Shown here: positions 1 to 5,259 of the stretch, in pieces
Layout: each line of letters begins with the position of its first letter
Position numbering within the stretch: the stretch's first letter is position 1
From: Chloroflexota bacterium
Lineage (GTDB): Bacteria; Chloroflexota; Anaerolineae; Anaerolineales; Villigracilaceae
DNA length: 8,698 nt
Direction of reading: 5' to 3'
Assembly (NCBI GenBank): GCA_021796315.1
Contig: JAJYOH010000225.1
Span: forward strand, 1-8,698
The notes under the pieces: generated by a model
Seen by the model: the letters and a program-made list of their open reading frames with translations, nothing else
Told to the model about the DNA's origin: nothing
Databases searched by the model: none
Position numbers and translations under genes: made by a program

Positions 1-1
1 C

Positions 2-472
2 AAACGCAGGCGCCGGCCGGATTTCACTTATGCCGCCGTTTCGATTCAACGCCAGCGCCTGCTGGCCAATGTTCTCAAGTGCCCTCCTGGCGAAATTCAG
101 GTTGTCTCGAACGGAGTGGACTCGGCGCAACTGCTTGGGCTTTCCGAGCTTGGAGAGCATTTGGTGAAAGAATTCGGCTTGTCCTCGGCGGATTTGATCA
201 TATTGATGCCGGTCCGCATCACGCGCGCAAAGCATATCGAGTTTGCCTTGCATGTCGCGGCTGCCCTGAAAAGATCCGGTGTCTGCCTGCGTTTGGTGGT
301 CACCGGCCCGCCCGATCCGCACGTGCCGGAGATTCGGGCCTGTTTTGCGGAGCTGAAGGAATTGCGGACTTCGCTTTCGTTGGCCGAAGAGGCGATTTTT
401 GCTTATGACGGCACTGGCAAATATCCAGCTCCATTCATATTGGACGCAACGGCTGTGGCTGGACTTCTATGA
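2..472 (+). pseudogene. GT4-family glycosyltransferase, partial and C-terminally truncated
   Basis: The reading frame is open from the window edge, so the N-terminus is missing; 156 residues are visible. GT4 enzymes transfer a sugar from a nucleotide-activated donor, usually in cell-surface glycan synthesis. The visible part matches the GT-B inter-domain linker and start of the second Rossmann domain: VVSNGVD (residues 34-40) is the typical linker, followed by ILMPVRITRAKHIEFAL, and by LVVTGPPDPHVPE, typical of one GT4 subgroup. The frame stops at TGA 470-472 just after DATAVAGLL, where relatives continue with VADLY, then a (L/F)PS-x-EGFG-type motif and the EX7E donor-binding region. Those parts are absent, so the product is very unlikely to be active. 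An apparent one-base shift near 466-470 would restore VAGLYDGD. The insertion sequence starts just after this point and probably broke the gene. Family assignment comes from recalled motifs. A GTG at 116 could give a shorter ORF, but homology runs upstream of it. Confidence 0.72.
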
Positions 473-530
473 TGGCGATTCTGTCAAGAGCAAATCCGGA
501 GACAATTGTTCACCAACCGGCCCAGTCTGG

Positions 531-541
531 GTCGTTTCTTG
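531..541. repeat. subterminal inverted repeat, transposase-3' side of the IS
   Basis: GTCGTTTCTTG is the exact reverse complement of 2067-2077. Similarity continues inward with two mismatches over the next five bases (14 of 16 in total). Subterminal inverted repeats are characteristic of the IS1111 group, so this supports that assignment. Confidence 0.55.
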
Positions 542-639
542 AAAAGATTGTAATACGAGTTTATAGAGCTGGGCGCAGGGTATATTGAATGCAGGGGCTG
601 CGATGCCGTGCGTCTGATCAACACGCTTGCGGAAATTCT

Positions 640-885
640 GGTAGCTTCATGAAGCGTCGAGGAAAAGGTTCCTCAGACAAACTTCTATCCGTGTTGGTTC
701 ATGGACCAAACACCCAATGATGTATTCGCCTGAAGGCGAGTGAAGCTCTTGGGGAACAGCCCCATCTTTATCACGGTCTCCCAATGGAGACCCGTTCAGC
801 TACCGGGCAGTTCACACCAGAGGCAGTGGTTGGTCAGGAGTAAGGATGCTGGAAGCTGCCTGAGATCAACGGGTCTTCAGGCACG
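640..885 (-). ncRNA. candidate bridge (guide) RNA of the IS element
   Basis: The non-coding 3' end of the element holds a dense series of hairpins, given in plus-strand coordinates: palindrome GCTTCATGAAGC 644-655; GAGGAA/TTCCTC 659-674; TTGGTT/GACCAA 694-709; TCGCC/GGCGA 726-739; TGGGG/CCCCA 750-764; GGTCTCC/GGAGACC 775-792; and TGCCTGA/TCAGGCA 857-883, which overlaps the transposase stop codon. A longer-range pair, AGACCCGTT 788-796 with AACGGGTCT 868-876, would compete with two of these. Known biology: IS110-family elements encode a bridge RNA, placed downstream of the transposase in the IS1111 group, with loops that pair to target and donor DNA. Position, strand and structure fit that. 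The RNA ends, expression and exact fold are inferred. Confidence 0.6.
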
Positions 886-2008
886 CGCCCTGGGGCGGGA
901 TCCCGGTCTCCAGATATTTCCAAAGCTCAATGAGTAATCGACGAGCCAGGGCTACGATCCCAATCCGGCGAAGACGGCCACCACCTTTGGCAAAGCGCTT
1001 TTGATACCATTGGCTCAATTGGCTTTCCGGTTGGTAGCGTAACCACGACCAGGCGATCTCGATCGCCATCGCGCGGATCCAGCGGTTACCGGCTTTACTG
1101 ATTCCTTGTTCTGTGGCACTCTCACCACTTTGATAGGGAGTGGCTGTGAGCCCGGCCAACGAACCCAGTTCACGCCGGTTATGAAAGTTGCGCCACGCAA
1201 AGAATTCCATCACGAACATCCAAGCCGAATGGAGACCGATCCCTTGGAGCCGCAGCAGTTGGCGAATTTGTTCCACGGCTCCCGAGTGGGACGTGCGGAG
1301 GGTTTCTGCCCGGCTCTCTTCGATCTCATGCAGTTGTTGCTCCACCAGTTGAAGACGCTCATATTCTCTCAAGAGGCGAACATGCAAAGCGGGAGGCAAA
1401 GGCGCGCCATTCCACAATTGAACATGGCTCAGTTGCCTGAGAAAATCCTTTTGGATCTTCACGGCCACACCCTGACTGGCCAACAGACCTTTGATGCGAT
1501 TGATGTGCTTGGTCCGCTCACGCGTGACTGCCATCAGTTCCCGATGCAACTGGCGTTGGTCTTCCTCTTCTGGAGTGGGAACATGCACCACGCTCCAAAC
1601 CTTCTTCTCGCCTTGAGCATAACGCATCAACATAGTGAGCAGCTTTCCGACATCCATGCGATCGGTCTTCGCGCGGCGCTTTCGGCGATTGACTTCGATG
1701 CTGGCTGAATCCACAATCAGATTCGTGACACCTTGTTGCACCAGGTAGCGATGCAACCAAAAGCCATCGCGCCCCGCCTCGTAACAACTCAGCACCGGTG
1801 TATTATCTGCCAAACCAAACCGCGCCTTGGCCAGCTTGATCTCTTCGCACAACCCAGCCAAATTCCGCGCGGCGAGATTGCGCAGCCGGGGTGACTGGCC
1901 AAAGCCAATGGTGAAACCCAGTTTCCACTGTTGGTTGCTAAGCTCTATTGCCATGTAAAGGTTCGGAGACGTGATATTATCTCTGTTGCGTGTCGCTTCC
2001 GAATTCAT
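866..2008 (-). CDS. IS110/IS1111-family transposase (DEDD recombinase)
   Basis: This 380-residue protein has the two-domain layout of IS110 transposases: an N-terminal RuvC-like DEDD domain (about residues 17-175), a helical middle region (about 205-250) and a C-terminal Transposase_20 domain (about 250-365). These enzymes move DNA using a structured bridge RNA, combining RuvC-like acidic residues with a serine nucleophile. Visible acidic residues are E22 (AIELS), E78 (CYEAGRDG), D116 and D119 (KTDRMD). The first position is Glu where most relatives have Asp. The candidate serine is S294 in PYQSGES, followed by GISKAGNRWIR, the usual conserved block. The start at 2008 is chosen because AAAGGAG lies 5 bases upstream of the ATG; a longer reading from GTG at 2083 lacks such support and would overlap the subterminal repeat. 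No frameshift or internal stop is seen, so it is probably an intact transposase. Confidence 0.93.
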   Translation of the reverse strand: MNSEATRNRDNITSPNLYMAIELSNQQWKLGFTIGFGQSPRLRNLAARNLAGLCEEIKLAKARFGLADNTPVLSCYEAGRDGFWLHRYLVQQGVTNLIVDSASIEVNRRKRRAKTDRMDVGKLLTMLMRYAQGEKKVWSVVHVPTPEEEDQRQLHRELMAVTRERTKHINRIKGLLASQGVAVKIQKDFLRQLSHVQLWNGAPLPPALHVRLLREYERLQLVEQQLHEIEESRAETLRTSHSGAVEQIRQLLRLQGIGLHSAWMFVMEFFAWRNFHNRRELGSLAGLTATPYQSGESATEQGISKAGNRWIRAMAIEIAWSWLRYQPESQLSQWYQKRFAKGGGRLRRIGIVALARRLLIELWKYLETGIPPQGACLKTR

Positions 2009-2024
2009 ACGAGCTCCTTTCTGA
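2003..2024 (-). promoter_or_regulatory. ribosome binding site setting the transposase start
   Basis: Read on the minus strand, AAAGGAG is followed by CTCGT and then ATG (2008-2006). The strong Shine-Dalgarno match with short spacing supports the 380-residue start over the upstream GTG at 2083. Confidence 0.75.
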
Positions 2025-2066
2025 TGATTAGCCGAACCGGAGCTTAATCCATCTCGGCCTTCTTCG

Positions 2067-2077
2067 CAAGAAACGAC
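2067..2077. repeat. subterminal inverted repeat, transposase-5' side of the IS
   Basis: CAAGAAACGAC pairs with the copy at 531-541. It lies 59 bases upstream of the transposase start, inside the short 5' end of the element. Confidence 0.55.
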
Positions 2078-2098
2078 ACGCACTTTCTATTCACCAGA

Positions 2099-2190
2099 CA
2101 TGCATATTATCTTTATCCCAAGAGCCACGCGAATAGCCAGCCATTCAAAATCGGAAAGGCGTTGTGATGGCAGAGCCTGTTTCTGCCTTT
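2099..2190 (+). pseudogene. possible decayed C-terminal glycosyltransferase sequence beyond the IS
   Basis: If the IS interrupted the GT4 gene, its missing C-terminal half should start here. Reading from 2097 gives DMHIIFIPR, like the ADALLFIPS stretch that follows VADLY in GT4 proteins. Further pieces, such as ATTC, ATC-GGAA and GCCTGTTTCTGC, sit at roughly the spacing expected for the codons of GIPILEAG and PVFC. This holds only if several small insertions and deletions are allowed, and stop codons occur. The match was made by eye against recalled family motifs and is weak; the stretch could instead be unrelated non-coding DNA. Confidence 0.25.
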
Positions 2191-2330
2191 TTGTACACAA
2201 ATCACGCGGATTTCACAGACTCTCAAAAAATCCGTGCTTGTCCGTATGATCCGTCGGACCTATGCTGAGCTGGCAGGTCGAGCCTGCCTGCGCTTGTTCT
2301 TCGGGCGTCGAACCCCTGCCGAAGTGTCCG
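2191..2330. repeat. hairpin-rich intergenic repeat-like segment
   Basis: Several inverted repeats are strung together without a credible gene: CGGATTT 2207-2213 with AAATCCG 2228-2234; GGCAGG 2272-2277 with CCTGCC 2283-2288; and CTTCGG 2299-2304 with CCGAAG 2319-2324. The motif ATCCGT recurs around 2230-2255. It resembles short dispersed intergenic repeats seen in environmental bacterial genomes, but copy number cannot be judged from one window. Together with the GT remnant and a short upstream leader, it fills the gap between the IS and the gene at 2418. Confidence 0.4.
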
Positions 2331-2400
2331 TGTACCAGGAAACAATCTCCGACACGATTCTGCGTGAGAAATCAAATTGTGCTACCATTGTGCCGATATT

Positions 2401-2420
2401 TTCCAAAGGAGAACAAGATG
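2401..2420 (+). promoter_or_regulatory. ribosome binding site setting the start at 2418
   Basis: AAAGGAG at 2405-2411, then AACAAG, then ATG at 2418. It rules in the internal ATG rather than the longer upstream reading frame. Confidence 0.75.
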
Positions 2421-2813
2421 GAATTGATTTTGACCTTTCATTCCGCCATTCGCTGGTTGATCATCGCGGTCGCCGTGATTGCCATCGTTAAATTTTCGCT
2501 TGGCTGGGCAGGTAATAGTTTATTCAAGGCAATGGATCGCGGTCTGGCTTCCAGCTTCAGCGGATTGATGGATTTGCAGGTTTTGCTTGGATTGATTTAC
2601 TTCGTGTGGAACGGTGTCGCTGTCAGCGGCTTTCCGATATATCGCATCCTGCACGGAATCGTTATGTTGGGCGCTGTGGCAGCCGCGCACTTGCCCGCGC
2701 GCTTCAAGACATTGACCGACAAGCTCCGCTTTCAATATTCCACTCTCGCCATTTTCGGGTCGCTTGTTCTGATCTTGATCGGCGTTTCGATCCTGCCCAA
2801 TAGCTGGCGCTGA
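2418..2813 (+). CDS. small four-helix membrane protein, cytochrome b-like hypothetical
   Basis: The 131-residue product has four predicted membrane helices, at about residues 9-29, 47-68, 75-93 and 106-125. It opens with FHSAIRWL, and histidines recur at H8, H79 (ILHG) and H91 (AAHLPAR), near helix ends. This layout matches a family of short bacterial membrane proteins often labelled cytochrome B, with an HS-x-x-RW start and an LQ-x-x-LGL motif in helix 2 (residues 53-59, LQVLLGL). The histidines could bind heme, but that is not shown, and the true role of the family is unknown to me. The start is chosen because AAAGGAG lies 6 bases before the ATG at 2418; the frame is open upstream to 2262 but that extension lies in repeat-like DNA and is not credible. 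It is separated by 138 bp from the next gene, so co-transcription is possible but unproven. Confidence 0.8.
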   Translation: MELILTFHSAIRWLIIAVAVIAIVKFSLGWAGNSLFKAMDRGLASSFSGLMDLQVLLGLIYFVWNGVAVSGFPIYRILHGIVMLGAVAAAHLPARFKTLTDKLRFQYSTLAIFGSLVLILIGVSILPNSWR

Positions 2814-2824
2814 TCGAATAAATT

Positions 2825-2936
2825 TGAAATTCACCGGAGACACCCGGCGCAGTGCAAACAAGGATGAACGACGATTTATTGACGTTTATCTGTGTTCATC
2901 TCCGGTTGGATTTCCAAAACACTTTCTGAAATTCAC
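2825..2936. repeat. direct and inverted repeats in the MFS gene leader
   Basis: TGAAATTCAC occurs twice in the same orientation (2825-2834 and 2927-2936), and ACCGGAGA (2833-2840) is inverted as TCTCCGGT (2899-2906). They lie between the small membrane gene and the MFS start. They might be regulator sites or an RNA stem, but could be chance; I see no convincing -35/-10 pair here. Confidence 0.35.
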
Positions 2937-2951
2937 ATTCGTCTTCAACCC

Positions 2952-4289
2952 ATGACAACTGCCGAAACAACAGTCCCAACTGAAAAGCTGGATTTCAAAC
3001 GCGTCCTGCCCATCCTCGTCATCGTGCTCGTTGACCTGATGGGACTCTCGATCATCATTCCGCTTCTCCCGCTTTTTGCAGCGCGCTTTGGCGCTACGCC
3101 GTTCCTCATCGGCATCCTGCAAGCGAGCTATCCATTGTCACAATTTCTTGGCACACCCATCCTCGGACGTTTGTCCGACCGCTTTGGGCGCAGGCCGGTC
3201 CTGCTCTTCAGCCAGCTTGGAACGCTGGCCGGTTTTATCCTGCTCGGTTTCGCAAACGCGTTGTGGCTGCTCTTCCTCTCGCGCATCATTGACGGACTCT
3301 CCGGCGCGAACATGTCCACGGCGCAGGCCGCGATTGCCGACAGCACCAACGAAAAGACCCGCACGCAGGGACTGGGATTGATCGGCGCGGCCTTCGGCGT
3401 TGGATTCATCCTCGGGCCGATCATTGCCTACATTGTGCTTGCCGCATCCGGCGGGGACTATAAAGCGGTCGCGTTGACCGCGGCCTTTTTCTCGCTGACG
3501 TCCATTCTGCTGACGACATTCTGGTTCCGCGAGACTCACGCCCGCGACAAGCCGTCCGCGGCCTCGTATAAATCTCCATTTTCGTTTGGAGCAATGTGGC
3601 AGGCGCTGGGCCGCCCCGCGATTGGATTTTTGTTGCTCATCATGTTCTTCTATCAAATCGCGTTCGGCGGATACGAACAACTCTTTTCATTGTTCACGTT
3701 AACGCGCCTCGGCATGGACGCTACCGACACGGCGGGTCTGTTTGCAATCGCAGGCGTTTTCATCGTGATCGTTCAGGGCGGCCTCATCGGTCGTTGGTCC
3801 AGGAAACGAGGCGACCGCTGGCTTGTCATCCTCGGTGTCTCTACGCTGGCCGTCGGCTTAATCGGAACATCGCTCACGCCGCGCGTCCCGGTGCCGTGGT
3901 ACAACCAATCGAAAGTTTTGGAGAGTCTCGCGGGTCAAAGCTCGATATCTGTTTCGACACAGACGATCAAAGTTTCCTTGCCGGATGAAGCGTCAAAAGG
4001 ATGGCTTGGAATCGCCTGGCTTTTGATCGCCAGTTTCCCGGCCGCGCTGGGAGGCGGCGTTCTGCATCCGGCGGTCAACAGCCTGATCACAAAATCCGCC
4101 GATAAAAACGAAGTCGGTGGGATGCTCGGAATCTCCGCCGCGTTTTATAGCGCGGCGAATGCCATCGCCCCATTATTTTACGGATCATTATTCCAATGGT
4201 TCGGCGCGCCTGTGCCTTTCTTCGCTGGAGGAATCGTCCTTTCCATCTTGTGGATTTTTGCGCCGCGAGCGATCAGGAAAGATAAATAA
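2952..4289 (+). CDS. MFS transporter, drug/proton antiporter-like (DHA1/TetA-like)
   Basis: This 445-residue inner-membrane protein has about 12 predicted helices, the usual length for the major facilitator superfamily. Motif A between helices 2 and 3 is clear at residues 72-84 (GRLSDRFGRRPVL). R111 in FLSRIIDGLSGAN fits the helix-4 motif B arginine, and GAAFGVGFILGP (145-156) is the helix-5 antiporter signature (motif C). D28 lies in helix 1 (VLVDLMGLS). These features point to proton-coupled efflux, perhaps of drugs or small metabolites; the substrate cannot be told. A loop of about 40 residues (308-349, including PVPWYNQSKVLESLAG) between two C-terminal-half helices is longer than usual. 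The ATG at 2952 is preferred over GTG at 2892 because the extra 20 residues (HIRLQP and so on) do not look like MFS N-terminus; neither start has a strong ribosome binding site. Confidence 0.9.
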   Translation: MTTAETTVPTEKLDFKRVLPILVIVLVDLMGLSIIIPLLPLFAARFGATPFLIGILQASYPLSQFLGTPILGRLSDRFGRRPVLLFSQLGTLAGFILLGFANALWLLFLSRIIDGLSGANMSTAQAAIADSTNEKTRTQGLGLIGAAFGVGFILGPIIAYIVLAASGGDYKAVALTAAFFSLTSILLTTFWFRETHARDKPSAASYKSPFSFGAMWQALGRPAIGFLLLIMFFYQIAFGGYEQLFSLFTLTRLGMDATDTAGLFAIAGVFIVIVQGGLIGRWSRKRGDRWLVILGVSTLAVGLIGTSLTPRVPVPWYNQSKVLESLAGQSSISVSTQTIKVSLPDEASKGWLGIAWLLIASFPAALGGGVLHPAVNSLITKSADKNEVGGMLGISAAFYSAANAIAPLFYGSLFQWFGAPVPFFAGGIVLSILWIFAPRAIRKDK

Positions 4290-4346
4290 CTCACCTTACG
4301 CAACCAACCGCCAAGAATTAAGCCCTGACGGTAAAAAGGCAAAACA

Positions 4347-4362
4347 TTTTCAAGCTTGAAAA
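4347..4362. promoter_or_regulatory. perfect 16-bp palindrome, candidate operator
   Basis: TTTTCAAGCTTGAAAA is fully symmetric and ends four bases before the -35 box at 4367. Position and symmetry suit a dimeric regulator, activator or repressor, of the permease promoter. There is no T-tract on the plus strand beyond the arms, so a terminator of the MFS gene is less likely. The regulator is unknown. Confidence 0.5.
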
Positions 4363-4366
4363 CAGA

Positions 4367-4395
4367 TTGACTCCATCCGCGTCTTTCTGTATAGT
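4367..4395 (+). promoter_or_regulatory. sigma70-type promoter of the TauE/SafE permease gene
   Basis: TTGACT (4367-4372) and TATAGT (4390-4395) are separated by 17 bases, each one mismatch from consensus. Transcription would begin near 4402, giving a leader of about 40 bases before the ATG at 4442. This is the best promoter visible in the window and makes the permease an independent transcription unit. Confidence 0.7.
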
Positions 4396-4441
4396 TACGC
4401 CGCTCAGTTCGTAAATCAATCGAAAGGACGATCTCTCAAAG

Positions 4442-5206
4442 ATGCCCATTGTCAATTTCATTTTGGCTGGTTTGGCGGCCATCGCCGCGGGTGCGATCAA
4501 CGCGCTGGCGGGCGGAGGAACCCTGATCACGTTTCCAACGCTGGTGGCGCTGGGAATTCCAGCCGTGGCCGCAAATGTGACGAATACTGTTGCGCTGTGT
4601 CCCGGCTACATCGGAGGAACGCTTGCCCAAGCCGATGATCTGAAGGGACAGCAAACGCGCATGTGGATCACGATCCCGGCCGGAGTCATCGGCGGATTGA
4701 TCGGCGGTTTCATTTTGTTGCACACGGCCGAAAAAGTTTTCCGGGAATTGGTGCCTTTCCTCATCCTGATGGCATCGTTGCTGCTGGCTGTTCAGGATCC
4801 AGTAAAAAGCTGGCTGACGCGCCGGGCCGAGAAGAGCAAGCCAGCGGCAACGTCCGAACGATGGGCCGCGCTTCCAGTGGGACTCGCGGCGATCTATGGT
4901 GGATATTTCGGCGCGGGATTGAGCGTTATCATTCTTGCCACACTCGGACTCGTTGCCGAGGACACATTGACGCGGCTGAACGCCATCAAACAGGCGATCG
5001 GTTTTGCGGTCAATGTCGCCGCGGCGATCTTCTTTGTATTCTCAGGACAGGTGTTTTGGGCGATTGCGGCGGTGATGGCCGTCGGCGCTTTGCTGGGCGG
5101 CGTGCTGGGCGGCAGGCTGGCGGGAAAAGTCAAACCGGCCACGCTGCGCTGGATCGTGGTCGTGATCGGAGTCGCGGTTTCGATTATTTATTTTGTACGA
5201 GGGTGA
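4442..5206 (+). CDS. TauE/SafE (TSUP) family membrane permease
   Basis: The 254-residue inner-membrane protein has 7-8 predicted helices and the internal duplication of the TSUP family (TauE/SafE). The first half carries [18 protein letters not shown] (residues 17-34) followed by [10 protein letters not shown] and CPGYIGG; the second half has [16 protein letters not shown] (151-166) and then RLNAIKQ (178-184). These glycine-rich repeats are the family hallmark. Members move sulfur- or carbon-containing anions such as sulfite, sulfoacetate or thiosulfate; the substrate here cannot be inferred, since no sulfur-metabolism gene is adjacent. The ATG at 4442 starts right at the first helix; AAAGGA lies 13 bases upstream, a little far for ideal ribosome binding. 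A clear promoter and a palindrome lie upstream. The end is 53 bp before the next gene. Confidence 0.9.
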   Translation: MPIVNFILAGLAAIAAGAINALAGGGTLITFPTLVALGIPAVAANVTNTVALCPGYIGGTLAQADDLKGQQTRMWITIPAGVIGGLIGGFILLHTAEKVFRELVPFLILMASLLLAVQDPVKSWLTRRAEKSKPAATSERWAALPVGLAAIYGGYFGAGLSVIILATLGLVAEDTLTRLNAIKQAIGFAVNVAAAIFFVFSGQVFWAIAAVMAVGALLGGVLGGRLAGKVKPATLRWIVVVIGVAVSIIYFVRG

Positions 5207-5259
5207 CTCTTCTCCCGCAAAAGTTCTTTTTATGAGACAGCGATAGATTTGCTTTTATC

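Larger units (their letters stand above)
471..2098 (-). mobile_element. IS110-family (IS1111-like) insertion sequence; boundaries approximate
   Basis: A DEDD-type transposase on the minus strand has a short upstream non-coding end (about 90 bp) and a long, highly structured downstream end (about 390 bp). This layout fits the IS1111 group, which has the guide RNA at the 3' side of the transposase and subterminal inverted repeats. An 11-bp perfect inverted repeat, GTCGTTTCTTG at 531-541 and CAAGAAACGAC at 2067-2077, lies on either side of the gene. Exact tips cannot be fixed. One model joins at a shared GA (471-472 and 2097-2098), which suits the glycosyltransferase break. Another uses the direct repeat TTCACCA (509-515 and 2090-2096), which places the inverted repeats more evenly from both ends. 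There is no ordinary target-site duplication, as expected for this family. The transposase is full length, so the copy may still be functional. Confidence 0.72.

Noticed and set aside
740..937. A 65-residue frame downstream of the transposase
   Set aside because: It covers the hairpin-rich candidate RNA and the antisense of the transposase end, and has no protein-like features.
1106..1708. A 200-residue plus-strand open frame
   Set aside because: It lies fully antisense to the intact transposase, has low-complexity shadow composition and no recognisable domain or ribosome binding site.
2009..2083. N-terminal extension of the transposase from GTG at 2083
   Set aside because: The extra 25 residues precede a strong Shine-Dalgarno and ATG at 2008, and the extension would overlap the subterminal repeat of the IS.
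2262..2417. Longer version of the small membrane protein
   Set aside because: The upstream part translates hairpin-rich repeat DNA; AAAGGAG before 2418 gives a clear start at the first helix.
2234..2491. An 85-residue plus-strand frame
   Set aside because: It runs through repeat-like DNA and into another frame of the membrane gene at 2418, with no domain.
2879..2907. Promoter with TTGACG at 2879-2884 for the MFS gene
   Set aside because: No acceptable -10 box lies at a suitable spacing (CCGGTT at 17 bases).
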